A DNA stretch of 64,000 nt from Gryganskiella cystojenkinii. Taxonomy: Eukaryota; Mortierellomycota; Mortierellomycetes; Mortierellales; Mortierellaceae. The notes beneath the pieces are model-generated. The model made no database searches and was not told where the DNA came from. It worked only from the letters and a program-made list of their open reading frames with translations. The stretch spans positions 1 to 64,000 of the forward strand of contig JAAAIG010000012.1 in the NCBI GenBank assembly GCA_015852425.1, read 5' to 3'. Position numbers and translations under genes: made by a program. Positions 11,373 to 23,132 of the stretch are shown piece by piece. How positions within the stretch are numbered: the first letter of the stretch is position 1; each line of letters opens with the position of its first letter.

Positions 11373-12512
11373 AACTCCTCCTCTTGCTTTCGTTGGCGTT
11401 GTTTTTGCTCTTCTTCTACTTGCCTCCGGCGCTGTTTTCTCTCTTCTTCTTGCTTTTGCTGTTGCCGTTCTTGACGCAATTTTTCTTCTCGTTGCCGTTG
11501 CCGCTCTTGTTCCCCTTCTTGTGCTTGACGTTCACATTCCTTTTGCAATCGTTCCTCCTCTTGTTTGCGTTTTTCTTCATTGATCCGTTCCCGCAACTTG
11601 ACGAAGATTTCTTGACGGCGTCGTTCGTTCTCTTCGTCCTCCTGCTGTTGATGTAGTCGTTCTTGCTCTTGCTCTTGCTCTTGCTCACGTTGCCGCCGTC
11701 GTTGTTCTCGCTCTTGCTCTCGTTGTCGCTGCCGTTGTTGTTCTTGTTCTTGTTCTTGCTCCCGTTGTCGCTCTTGTTCTTTTTCGAATTGTTCAAAGAG
11801 CTGCTTCTGATATTGATGGTACTGCTCGTACCATCCTCCAAAGCTATCCCCACCAAGGTTAGTTTCAATTCCTTCTCGAAAGGCCCCACCATCCCCAGTT
11901 TCGGAATAGAACCATTGGAAAAAGCCCTCGAGATCGGCTGGCGTGGACCTGCCGTCTTCATCCGCGGCTTGCTCTGCTTCCTGCTCGTCCTCGGTATCTC
12001 CACCGTGACCACCACTGCTGGGGCCGTCACTATCGTCCGAGGAAAAGTCATGACTTGTGTACCGGTGGTCGGACGTCCGATGCATAAACTCGCCGTCTGG
12101 TTCAGTGGTCTGAGATCCTGCCCCGTCATTGTAGTCCCGACCATTCCCACTGTCGTTGGTGCCTTTACCGCTGTTGAGAATATCTTCTGCAAAGATGTCG
12201 AAGGCATACTCCTGCTTCTTAATCTTCTCGGTCAAGGTCTCGTAGGCTTCCGAGATCTCTTGGAACTTCTTTACCGCCCACGAGGCTGAGTTCTAATAGA
12301 GTTCAATTGTCAAGGGCGAAAAATCAGTCTGCACCGCTGACTGAGAAGAGTAGATGGGTAAGGAGATGCAAATAGAACGGACAAAATAAAATGTAAAAAG
12401 TACCCACCTTGTCTGGATGGAACAAAAGTGCTTGTCTCCGATAGGCTTTTTTGAGTTGATCCAAGGTCGCCGATTCATCCACGCCGAGGATAGCATAGTA
12501 ATCCTTGGCCAT
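10628..12512 (-). CDS. DnaJ class II co-chaperone with long Q/E/R-rich coiled coil
   Basis: Two exons, 12512-12408 and 12292-10628, join in frame to 589 residues. The J domain starts at residue 1 ([20 protein letters not shown]) with the Hsp70-activating HPD motif just before the intron, and finishes in exon 2. Residues ~85-160 are acidic and Ser/Gly-rich. Residues ~165-355 form a highly charged segment of [13 protein letters not shown] repeats plus a run of about 12 Gln, expected to be coiled coil or disordered. The C-terminal ~215 residues are the Sis1/DNAJB substrate-binding domain ([38 protein letters not shown]). The usual Gly/Phe-rich linker is replaced by the acidic and coiled-coil parts. 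Role as an Hsp70 partner is inferred. A truncated relative is at 15-1007. Confidence 0.92.
11338..11372 (-). repeat. (CAA)n repeat encoding poly-Gln in the DnaJ gene
   Basis: Eleven GTT units on the plus strand, read as CAA on the coding strand, give a run of about 12 glutamines in the coiled-coil region. Pure trinucleotide runs of this kind are prone to length change. Confidence 0.9.
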
Positions 12513-13542
12513 TATCTGATTTAGATGTGACTAACCCTGCACAGTCGAGTCTGAGGCTGTAATAAATGTGAAAGAGAGATGTTTTGAGTTGACAGGGATG
12601 GAGAACAGGGTTCAAGGCAGTGATTAAAAAAGACAGAGAGTCCGTGTACATATTTGTACACCTGCGTTTGCTTCTGTTGTTTGTTCACGAACAGGGTTAG
12701 GGTTGGTAGCTATGAGTGGTCGTTGAAGAGAGAAGGGATAGGATTGGGGACAGGGGACGAAAACGTAAAAGAAAAAAAAAATTGAGTATGAAAAAAATAT
12801 GCATGCTTTGCCAAATAAACTCGTGATATGGGCTCTGACTCTCTGAGGCAAAGTGAGAGCGAAGTTGATTCTATGGCAAGAGAAAAGAGGCACACAATCC
12901 GTTGCCACCAGAAGAGAATATCCAAACAATCGACGACGACCGTAGCTTGGCATTCGATTTCTTCCACTATCTCTCCATCCCTTTTCTCGTTTTCTACCTG
13001 CTCCCGTTCCTTCTCAAAAATGGCATCATATTTAGTTGTTCATCATCATTTCTGTCCTTTCTTTTAAGAATCAGAGTTCAACGGAGAGATCGCTTTATCC
13101 AGTTTTAAGCCTTAGTCTTCGAAAAAGAAAAATGAAAGTACAGCTTCCCGCGCGTGGAGAACGCGTCGCTTCCAAATGCGGGCAGCCAGCCTGTGACGTG
13201 TATTTCCTCCTGGAAGAACACTCTTTCTCCTTTTTCCTTTCCTTTATTCCCTTTCTTTTCTCTTTTCTCTATCCACGCAAAAGCATCCCCTCAACAAAAT
13301 ATCCTAGAGCCCCCTGCATTCTCATTTTTTTCTCACGGCCGCCACTTTCGAAAGCATCGGTAAGATGAGATACGTCAAACCAAGGGCATAAAACGGTGAA
13401 AGTCAAAAGATCTGAACCCTTTCTTTTTTTCTTTTCCCCTCTCTCATTCTCTACTTACCCTCCTCTATCCCTCTCTCCCTCTCTCTCTCTCTTTTTTTCT
13501 CTTTCTTTTTAGTCCTTTTCCTATTGTTGTTAGCAGAAGATC
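12513..13542. promoter_or_regulatory. Divergent intergenic region, DnaJ / ACP-like
   Basis: A 1.03-kb region between two outward-facing starts. No gene seen. The side next to the ACP-like gene is pyrimidine-rich and contains a (CT)n tract at about 13459-13492 shortly before its ATG. Promoter function is inferred from position. Confidence 0.45.
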
Positions 13543-13947
13543 ATGGATTCTTTGTCTCATCTCACTCAAGAAACCATTGAGCAGCAAGGTCAGCAGCAAC
13601 AGATTGTGGAGAAAAGAGTACGTGCCATCGTCATGAACAAATTCGGTATGTCTCCGAACACGGCCGCCAAAGACTTGAAGATCGACACCCGATTCAGTTC
13701 CTTGGACGTGGATGATCTTGATCTGATCGAGACCATCATGGAAATCGAACAAGCCTTCGGGATCAAGATCTCAGAGGACGAAGCGACCGAACTGACGTCG
13801 ATCCGACAAGTGACCGAATTTGTCCTTGTGAGGACCAAGGGTACCGTTATATCGAATCCTGGAAGATTTTGCTTCTGTGGTTCAAATCGATCTCCCTTGC
13901 ATGAGAGGTGGACAAGACAAACATGGAGTCATGAGATGAGAGACTAG
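13543..13947 (+). CDS. Acyl-carrier-protein-like protein lacking the phosphopantetheine serine
   Basis: A single open frame of 134 residues. After about 20 Gln-rich residues it follows the ACP pattern throughout: EKRVRAIVMNKFG (helix I), FSSLDVDDLDLIETIMEIEQ (helix II) and FGIKISEDEATELTSIRQ (helices III-IV). Against the ACP1 in this window, [10 protein letters not shown] corresponds to LDVDDLDLIE, so the Ser that carries the prosthetic group is Asp. It has no mitochondrial presequence. It therefore probably cannot carry acyl chains and may act as a structural or regulatory partner; no function is established. The ~35 residues after EFVL do not look ACP-like. A GTGAGG after that point could be a donor that removes them (acceptor candidate just before 13948). 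Confidence 0.68.
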   Translation: MDSLSHLTQETIEQQGQQQQIVEKRVRAIVMNKFGMSPNTAAKDLKIDTRFSSLDVDDLDLIETIMEIEQAFGIKISEDEATELTSIRQVTEFVLVRTKGTVISNPGRFCFCGSNRSPLHERWTRQTWSHEMRD

Positions 13948-15259
13948 GGGGACGGTCCCTTGGATACTTTTTCTTTCAATAGTCAATTGTAGCTGTCGTC
14001 TCATGTTCTGTGAACATACACATCGCGGTGAAGTGATGAGAGGTAATGATGCTTATGACTGATAGCTGAAACAATCCGTGGAATAAATTATACAAGATAT
14101 ATCCCCTTTTCAACGTTTGGTTCGTTTGCATACCTCCTCCTGTTTATGTCTGCTTCAGCCCGGTGTCCCGGTCTTCTCTGCCTCTCCGCTATACTTTCTA
14201 GTATCCCAACATGCTGCAATCTTTTCTGCATTTTTTACCCAGTATGCTAATGTTTGTTCATAGGAGCTTGTTTCTTAGCGCCTGGCATCATACGTTCTCT
14301 TTTCTCCTCGCTACTTTGATCATTTTTAGGCCCCCCCCCCCATTCTTCTATCATTTTTTCCAACCTGGATCCTTGTTTACCCCTCTCTCTCTCTTTCCTC
14401 TGCTTTCCCATGAATGTTTCTCCTGCACCTCGTTTTCAGGTCTCATTCAGTCCTCTTTGATTCGACCAGACGATGGTCTTTCCCGCCACTCTCGTCCTTG
14501 TTGTCAACATGCATTCTCAAGCCGTCTTTTGAAGCACATCTTGATCGAATGTATTAATATCGACGGTTAAAGCCTATTATTCGAATACGCTAGGGACTCT
14601 AGATGTGTGTACCTTTCTTTAATATAGGGATTCCTAACCTCCAAATGCCAGGGCATGGAAAGCAAAGCTATTAAAGAAGCAGAAATTCTTTTGCATTCCA
14701 ACAGTTTCTCTCCCAATCGTCGTCGTGCGCCAAATCCAGTGGATCTTTGATAATTAGCTTTGTAACATTGTAATGTTTATTATTCGAAAGAAAGTTGGGG
14801 GGAAAGTGTGCAAATCCTGAAGTGTGAAAAAAAAAGCTGCTGTAAAGGAGGAAAAAGGGAGGGTGGAAGTGGCCGCGTTCAAAGAAAGAATGAAATAAAA
14901 GAAAGTGTGAAAGGGTGGGGGTAAATGTAACAAAAAAAGAACGACGACCGTTAAAAAAACAAAAAGGGAAGGAGTGCAACGAAAAGATGGAGAAAGCTAC
15001 CAAAAAGAAATGAAAAAAGTGGGAAGGGGGTAAAATGGAAAAAGACGCGACGCTTGCAAGCGATCGCGACCTCTCATAAAGAAAAGAAATTTTTAAGGAT
15101 GAAAAAAGTACAGTTGGGAGGGGAAAGAAAAGGAAAAAAAAAGCAATAGGACGACCAACCTTTAATTGTGGCAATCGCCCTCTTGTAGAAAAGAAAATGA
15201 AGCTCACTTTTTAAGAAACAAACCAAAGACAAAAAAGAGAAGAGAAATAATCGTTCCTT
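13948..15259. other. Intergenic region between convergent ACP-like and importin-beta genes
   Basis: About 1.3 kb with no supported gene. It includes a C homopolymer at about 14332-14341 and a pyrimidine-rich tract. The right part (14800-15240) is purine-rich and probably belongs to the importin-beta 3' UTR. Confidence 0.4.
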
Positions 15260-18200
15260 TTACATGGTAGCACGCTTGACCATCTCCTTAGCCCAACGAG
15301 CAACCTCCTTTGTCGTGACGGACATCTGACGACTGCTACGACCCTCCTTCAAACAGGCCGAGACCCAATCTGCCTGCAACAAAGACTTGATCTCACCGCC
15401 GGGGAAGGACTCTGCGAGATCTCCGATCAAACCAATCATGCTACGCAAGACCGTGTCGGAACGCTCGGGATCATTGTAGACAGTGTTCAAGAACTCAAAG
15501 ACATGGGTCAGATGAGGTGCCAACAACGAAGAGTTATTGCCAGCCTTCAGTCCCTGGACGATGCCTACGTATGCGTCCACGATACCCTCGCGAAGCTGGT
15601 TCACATAGTCGATCATATCGCCGTCCATCTAATCGTCAAAAATTACACAGCAATTTTTCAATCAGTCAATTATTGATAAGCATTTTTTGTGATTGCAACT
15701 TCGCAAAATGAGACAGGCTGGCAGAAACTTACGGGTGATGCACGGATGGTACAGGCTTGGGCAAGGACGTTCATTGTGACATCGAGGTAGCTTCCAAACT
15801 GTCCCTCAATAGCCAGGGCGATATCACCAAAGCAGGAGAGAATGGCGGGCTTGACATTGCGGTGGAGAACAGGGCTTTGCAAGTTCTGCAACAACGTCGA
15901 CATAAACTCGTTGCAGTACGTCGCCGACTGAGGTCCCAAACTACGGCAGATATCACCAATCAAACCAACAGCGATCGAGCAAAGTTGGTATTCCTCGTGG
16001 TTGGCAAGAGCGCTGAAGAGGTAAGGAGCGAACGATCCAAGGTAACGGCCAAAGTCGGCCTCCAAAGCTGTCGTCAAAGCACCAACAGCCAAGAAGGCAT
16101 CCTCCAAAATGGTGGAGTGCTTGGTCGCAGCACCCAAGAGCTGGAGCAACACCGTCATGATGCGATCGGCCAATACAGCAATATCCTTGTGGACACGACG
16201 GATGATGTTGGTCAGGACACTGCAAATGTTGGACTGGAGTTCACTGTGAGCGTTGCGCTCATCGACACCGACAATCTGGTTTTGGAGCGCGATGCTCTGC
16301 TCAAGACGATCCAAGATTGTGACGGAGAGAGCGGAAATCGTGGGGAAAGTATCCTTGGCACTGTGAGAGACCATGACAGAGATAGCCTCGTAGGCAGAGG
16401 TACGCGAGAATGCTTCGTTGGTGTTGCGTCCGGTGATCTGCATCAACGCCGTGATAATGCCCTCAAAGAAGGGAGACATGGGGCTGGTGAGGGCATCCTG
16501 GTCTTGAGGCTCGAGCTGCTCAGCCAAGTTCATGAGGGAAAGACAGCAGTTGGAGACGATACGGTTGTTGTCCTGGAGGCCGCGAATGAGGGCCTCGATC
16601 AAGGGCTGAAGGTGAGTCTCGGGTCTAATGCACTCGATCAAGGACTGCGAGACACGACCCAAAGTCCAGGCGGTAGTATCCTTAACCTTGACGACGGGGT
16701 CGTTCATCATCTCAATCAGGAAGGGAAGAGCCAATTCGACAGGGGGGACCAAAAGCTCCTCTGAGGGACCATCCAAGATGGATCCAAAGGCCATGACCGA
16801 GGCTTCACGGTACTGCCAATCCTGGTGACGAATGTTGGCCTCAACAAACTGAATGACGGGAGCAACACACTCATCCCCAACACACTGAGCAGTCAAGGAC
16901 AAGCATGTTCCGGCAGCCATGGACAGGTTCCAGTCATCCTCATCATCGTCCTCGTCCTGCTTCGCCATGAGCTGCAACAGAACAGGAAGAGTCTCTGAAA
17001 GAGCCAACTTGGCAAAGTGGTAGTTGACGTCGTTGGGTTGCTCGCCGGCCTCCATAGCCTATCGAGGTAGAGACAAAATAAACAAAATAAACAATATCGA
17101 CTGTCAGATTATGCAGGCGATTTTTGTGCATAGTACCCAAATGAATAGCGATTTCAACAACTTACATCAGCTCTGAGCATCTCGATGTCGATCTCTTCCT
17201 CGCACACAGTCGACCAGAACTCAACAGCCTGAAGAGCGACACGTTCGTTCTCGTGCTTCATACCCTGAACAGTGATCTATAATTGTACATGAATTGAGAG
17301 ACAGAGTTGGTCAACTATCCTTCAACCACACATCCAGTCTATATCACCTTTCGATCAAGAAAACAACTTACTCCGTAGACGGCCTTTTGCATGTAGAAAG
17401 GCATCTTGTCGTAGTAAAGCTGCATGATACGGACCAAGCACTCGAAAGCAACAATTTGAACCTGAACCTCCTTGCTCTGAGTGGCTTCGCAGATAACCTG
17501 CATGATGTAATTGCGTTCACCCTCACGTCCAAAGTTCTCCTTCACGAACTCCAAAGAGTTGTAAAGGGCCTCGATGGCAGCCAAACGAACCTCCTCGCTG
17601 GGTTCCTCCTTGCGTGCTCCCTGAACGACGGCTGTGAGGATACTGTTGGCCTGAGTCGCCAAAACGATGGGAGCCTAGTATTCGAGACAGGGACCGAATA
17701 AATAGAGTTAATCATTAATATTTTTCTTCATCTCATCTCATTACTATTTCTCGAAAAAAAATCATCAAAGACGGCATCAATTGATCAACTCCATACAGTT
17801 GCCTCGCAGACGAATCCGATGGCCTTGAAAGTGCACTGCTTCAAGTTGTTGTTGTCCGAGGTCTGAAGGGTTTGGAGCATTTGGCGAATTACATCCTCCC
17901 ATTCACCGATAGGGAGCTCAATAGCAGCAATGGCAGCAACAACCTGAGCAGCGGTCAAACCTGCACGGAGATCATTTGTGCCGAGGGTTGTCAAAACCTG
18001 TATTGGAACGAAAAAGAGAGCGAAAGAGAGAGAGTCAGCTTTCTGGTCATTTTGGACACTTGTCCAGGACATGGGTTCGTTCCCTTCGATAAATACGATA
18101 AACGACATTAATATACCAAGTTCTTGATTTGCAACCTAGTATCAGCGTCAATGCCCAGCCAACGCGCAGACATCTCATCACGACGAACAGTTTCCTATTC

Positions 18201-19244
18201 AAAAACAAACAACAAAAAAAGAGGAGAACAAGTCCAAAGCCCAAGGATTAGTATCACTTGAACGATACCAAGAGAACACATGGCCAATTTTCCCCAAACA
18301 CCATTTAAAGCGAGATTGCAACCTACCCTTGCGGTCAGTGCGTTCTTGAGAGCAAGACCAGCGGGAATACGCGCTTGACTTTGCTCCACGCTGAGTTCCT
18401 GGCACAGCATGACCACATATTGTTTCTATTTTCCGAAAAAACAAGCATAAAAGGAAAGGTTAGACCAGCATGCCCATATTCCTTTGAAAATCTTTTTTTC
18501 TCCGGGCGGTATGTTTCCGTTGGCTGTGGTAGTAGTGATTGTGCGATGTAGGCATTCCTCCTTTGTGTAAGTGCCTTGTCCACAGTCCTTCAAGTTCCAT
18601 GGCTGAATAACAATGACATATCCACTCCTGGTATATGGCACTGTGAGTGAGTCCATTATCCTGTCAGCAGTCAATGGGGCCGTAAACTATCAAAGGCCCG
18701 AGTTTTATCCTGTGCCTGAGAGTCCACTATCCAAGATTCCAGCACAGGAACAAAGGGTGGTGGCAGTGGGCAGTCCAAGTGTTCCAAGAAATAAATAAAG
18801 AGCAGTGGCTATGGGTCAAGGCAAACGTACAAAGTCCTCTTCGGCAGCGGTCTCGAGCTGACGCGTGGCCGTCTCACGAATCAGCTGATCTATTAGAACG
18901 AAGGCAACCGGCAAGGGATGTTAACGGTGGTATTTTTCATGATATAAAGTAATGAGAAGAAAAACGTGTTGCTGATGTTATGTAATGCAGGACCATGCAG
19001 CAAAGACACAGAAAAAAAAAAGAGTGAGCGTTGCCCTCAGTGTCTGCAAGATTGACTCGGATCCAACGCAAAAGGGGCAGTCGCGAGTTTTAAATGCTGT
19101 ACAAAGAACGCCTTGCCATGGATGGTCGTGTCGTATTGTGATATTGATGTGCAACACCTTCTCAGGGCAATGCCAAAAACAATGGACATGGGTCTTACCA
19201 GGCGAGAGAGTGTTCAAGAGGATCTCTCCGATAGGGGAAGACAT
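15260..19244 (-). CDS. KAP95: Importin subunit beta-1 (karyopherin beta)
   Basis: Nine exons on the minus strand: 19244-19199, 18889-18831, 18425-18327, 18194-18117, 17997-17797, 17674-17372, 17276-17166, 17058-15733 and 15628-15260. All junctions are GT-AG and in frame, giving 863 residues, the family length. The start [15 protein letters not shown] leads into the importin-beta N-terminal domain ([13 protein letters not shown]) and HEAT repeats to the end. Diagnostic stretches include [22 protein letters not shown] and the acidic loop [15 protein letters not shown] between HEAT repeats, which contacts importin-alpha and Ran. The protein carries NLS cargo through the nuclear pore and is released by Ran-GTP. 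It lies divergent from CCT8. Introns cluster in the 5' third, as is common in this window. Confidence 0.96.
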
Positions 19245-19348
19245 TGTGATTGTGTTTGTTTCTTCAGAGGTAATAAAAAGGGGGGAAGAGGTAATGTAAA
19301 AGAAGGAATATGTTCGCAGAGCTGCGATGGAGAGGTGGGGAGGAGTGG

Positions 19349-19374
19349 AGGGATGGGATGGGATGGGATGGGAT
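19349..19374 (+). repeat. (GGGAT)n pentanucleotide repeat
   Basis: Five consecutive GGGAT units about 105 bp upstream of the KAP95 start codon, in the shared intergenic region. Confidence 0.9.
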
Positions 19375-19551
19375 AGAAGAGGAAAAGCACGCGGCAGAGA
19401 CAAGGAGGAAAAGGAAAGATTGAAAGAGAAAAAAAATAAAAAAAAAAATAAAGGAGGGGAGACGCTGGCTGTGAAAGATAACAAGAATAACAAGAAAAGA
19501 AAAGCGCGGTTTTGAAGCTGGTTTATTTTATTGTGCGAGTCCCTGGCAGCC

Positions 19552-19585
19552 CCTGTCTGTCTGACTGCCTGTCTGTCTGTCTGTG
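19552..19585 (+). repeat. (CTGT)n tetranucleotide repeat, interrupted
   Basis: CTGT units broken once by GACTGC, in the KAP95/CCT8 intergenic region. Confidence 0.85.
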
Positions 19586-19982
19586 TTCCTGGCTCCATTG
19601 TTCTATTCTCTGTTGACTCTGTGCCAGCTGCCTTGTAATCACATACTCACTCACACCTGGATCCATCTTTCCTTGGCAATGGAACAAATAAAAAACTTTC
19701 TGCAGTGCGTGTGATTCTTTTGTCCAACTCCTTTTTCACTCAGCCTTGACTCGGCGCGTTCAAAACAACTCAATAAAATTCTCATTCTCGCGACCTTTTG
19801 ACTCGAGCCCCCCGTTTTCAAACACTTGCTACCATCAATCTGGTGGGGCCAAGAAAGGTTGAGCCTTCTAACCATCATCATCGTCATCGTCATCATCATC
19901 CGTCGTGGTCGACAGACTTGCGCCACCACACGTCAAATGACCTTTGTCTCTTTGATTGAACGCAAAGGGTCCAATGAGAGCC

Positions 19983-20005
19983 AAAAAAAAAAAAAAAAAA
20001 AAAAA
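19983..20005 (+). repeat. Poly(A) tract
   Basis: Twenty-three consecutive A residues about 240 bp upstream of the CCT8 start. Tracts like this disfavour nucleosomes in fungal promoters; the role here is inference. Confidence 0.85.
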
Positions 20006-20246
20006 TGAATGTGACGTAGACATTATATCCCGATATAACTCATTATTTCCATTCAAAGTCTTTTGTTGCACGGGAATCACACGAAAAGAGTGCACAGCAC
20101 ACAGCACAGAAGTCCAATCTGCTTTTCCTTCCTCGAGGTTCTTTTTTGGACGACCTCCTCGTATTTTTGCCTGAGAAAGTATCTGTCCGCATTCCATCAC
20201 TCCTTCATCCATCCCTTCATCCCTTTCCTCGACACACACTAGCAAC

Positions 20247-22638
20247 ATGGCTCTCAGAATTCCACAGGGAACACAGATGCTCAAGGATGGCTACAAGGTA
20301 CAACCGCCAACCAATTTCTAGCAGATCTCCTTTCTGGCGCCATTCCCACACACCCCTGATCAGTTTTTTTTGAAAGAAGTGCTCAGTCAGGAACATTAAA
20401 AAACACAACTATCAAAAAACGGTGGCGCGCTCATAATGAACGAGATCTTGACCCATCCACACAATTCTCCCTGTCCTCATTGTCGTCATTTAATAGCATC
20501 TTCAAGGTATCGATGAGGCCGTCCTTCGCAACATCACTGCTGTCCATGACCTGTCCGAGATTACGCGTACCTCCTTCGGCCCCAATGGTAAACATATTTG
20601 TGGCATCATCCCAAACAACAACATTCATTAATCCTCAAAGAAATCTCAATGTTGACTGATCAGCTCGTTAACTTACCGTCCATAGGTCGCAACAAGATTA
20701 TTATCAACCACTTGGACAAGCTTTTCGTGACCAACGACGCCGCCACAATCATTCGCGAGCTCGAGGTTGTTCACCCTGCCGCCAAGCTCTTGGTCATGGC
20801 ATCTCAGCAGCAGGAAGCCGAGGTACAGCAACAGCGTCTAATGATAGACCTCAAAAACGTCACTGGAAAATATTTTGTCGGGAAAATCAAGAGCGAAACG
20901 ACGCTGCTTCTTCAATTAGAACGAGACATTCTGACCCCTTTCAATCTATTTTTTTGGATACCGTCTTTTAGATGGGTGACGCTTCCAACTTGGTCAGCAT
21001 CATTGCAGGAGAGCTTTTGCAAAAAGCCGAGCACTTGCTCCGCATGGGTCTTCACCCCAGTGAGATTGTTCAGGGATACGAGGTCGCTTCCACCAAGGCC
21101 TTGGAGATTCTTGAGGGTATACTTTGAATTTTGGCTCTGATCTGGCGTTTGAGACGAGGGGTTGCAGGTGCAGGTTGATTCCAGTTTCTAACCATTTTGC
21201 TCTCGTTATCTACTAGAACTCTCTGTCGAGGATGTCAAGAACGTTCAAAACAAGGAGGATTTACTCAAGGCTGTCAAGCCATCTATCGCCTCGAAGCAGT
21301 ACGGAAACGAGGATATGTTGGCCGAGCTCGTCGTTGAGGCCGCCATCGCTGTCATGCCCAAGAACGCTACCAACTTTAACGTCGATAACATCCGTGTCGT
21401 CAAGATCATGGGAAGCAGCCTTTACGAGAGTCGCGTCGTCAAGGGAATGGTCTTTGGTCGCTCCCCCGAGGGTATGTTTATGCGTCGATGACCGATCTCT
21501 CCTTTGCACTGCTTTTAACCCGGACAATATTTTTTAACAAAAATGCTCGCGTTTTTTTTCTCTCTACTTGTAGGTGTCATCACCAATGCCAAGAAGGCCA
21601 AGATTGCCATTTTCACTTGCCCCTTGGATGTTGCTCAGACCGAGACCAAAGGAACTGTTTTGATCCACAATGCCAACGAGATGTTGGATTTCACAAAGGG
21701 CGAGGAGAAGCACATGGAACAGATGTTGAAGGGTATTGCGGATGCTGGTGTAAAGGTTGTTGTCACTGGAAACGGTGTCGGCGAGTTGGCTCTTCACTAC
21801 CTCAACCGTTTCGGTATTATGGTCGTCAAGGTCCTTTCAAAGTTCGACTTGAGACGTCTTTGCCGCGTCACCGGTGCGACTGCTTTGGCCCGTGTCGGTG
21901 CCCCCATGGCCGAGGAGATGGGATTCTGCGATATCGTTGAGAGTGTCGAGATTGGAGGTGACCGTGTCACAGTTTTCAGACAAGAGGAAGAAATCTCCAA
22001 GACTGCCACGATCGTCATTCGTGGTGCTACTCAGAACCACTTGGATGACGTTGAGCGTGCTTTGGATGATGGTATCAACGTGATCAAAGCTGTTGTCAAG
22101 GATCCTCGTCTTGTCCCCGGTGCTGGTGCCACCGAAATGGAGCTTTTGAAGCGCCTTTTGGCTGTCGGCGAGGTATGTTATGTTGCTTTTTGTCCTAGTG
22201 AATCTTTCATTTGTTGCACGGATATGTGACGTTTTTGTTACGTGTTTTTTTTAACGCTCGTTCAATTCTCGAACTGAGTAGAAAACCCCTGGCTTGAATC
22301 AACACTCGATCAAGAAGTTTGCCGAAGCCTTTGAGGTAATCCCTCGTACCTTGGCTGAGAACGCCGGTATTGATGCCACCGAGTGCCTGTCCAAGATGTA
22401 TGCTTCTCACCATGCCGACGATACTGGTGTGATGGGCGTTGATATCGAGAGCGAGAACAACGGTATCATTGATGCCCAGGGAGCCGGCATCCTTGATGTC
22501 TTGGCTGCCAAGTCGCATGCTATCCGTTTGGCAACAGAGACTGCTATTACTGTTCTCCGTGTAGACCAGTTGATCATGTCCAAGGCCGCTGGAGGACCCG
22601 TTGCACCCAAGCAGAAGGGTCACTGGGACGAGGATTAA
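20247..22638 (+). CDS. CCT8: T-complex protein 1 subunit theta (CCT8)
   Basis: Seven exons, 20247-20297, 20497-20587, 20686-20822, 20972-21116, 21217-21471, 21574-22172 and 22282-22638, all in frame, give 544 residues, the family length. It begins RIPQGTQMLKDG, followed by EAVLRNITAV and TRTSFGPNGRNKIIINHLDK, which identify theta rather than another CCT subunit. Group II chaperonin landmarks are present: TNDAATI (ATP site), GAGATEMEL, and the C-terminal VDQLIMSK. The usual GDGTN at the ATP site reads GDASN here, keeping the Asp. CCT8 is one of eight paralogous subunits of the cytosolic TRiC ring that folds actin, tubulin and WD40 proteins. Prefoldin, which hands clients to TRiC, is represented by the gene at 39378. 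Confidence 0.96.
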
Positions 22639-23132
22639 ATCCTTGGCGAGTCAGTTTCTGTCAAATAATCAATTTTAAATATGTAGCTATAGCGTGAAGA
22701 GAAGCATTGGAAAGACGCGAATGAAAGAATACTTAGAAATCCATCATCCTACTCGGTCCCTATCGCTTTTTTTTTTTTTTTTTGGAAGAGCGAAATGGGA
22801 TGCTGGAGAACATTGATTGGTGGCAATGATACTTCCTACGTACAAATAGCCCAACGGCATGTACGTTTTTTGCTGAAGGAACAACAATCCAAAAAAGGAA
22901 GGCGTAAGAGTGCGGGGTAGCTCTTTTGCAATGCCGACTGAGGGAGAAAGGTTTTTTTCTTTGTCCGTTTTTGCGAATCGATCCGCTTCACTCTCTTCTC
23001 CCCTGATTGTCCTCTTCCTTTCACCAACCTTTTATTCCCCCATCCCCTTCCTCCCTTCTTCCTTTCAGTGCTCATCTTGTTGATCACTCCCTCTCCTTTT
23101 CCCCTCTCTTCTTTCCATTTACATAATACAAT
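22639..23132. other. Intergenic region CCT8 to ADE4
   Basis: About 0.5 kb in a tandem arrangement. It has a poly(T) run of about 16 near 22768-22783 and a CT-rich leader just before the ATG at 23133. Nothing else seen. Confidence 0.45.

Larger units (their letters stand above)
19245..20246. promoter_or_regulatory. Divergent intergenic region, KAP95 / CCT8
   Basis: A 1-kb region between two outward-facing housekeeping genes, rich in simple sequence (separate entries). No coding signal. A minus-strand open frame that runs into the KAP95 start is accounted for by the 5' UTR. Confidence 0.5.

Noticed and set aside
11663..12289. Hydrophobic plus-strand frame of 208 codons (poly-Leu start) opposite the DnaJ coiled coil
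   Set aside because: Leu runs are simply the complement of the Gln/Glu codons on the real strand.
15757..16764. 335-codon plus-strand frame opposite importin beta
   Set aside because: Antisense shadow of the large exon 8, without any recognisable domain.
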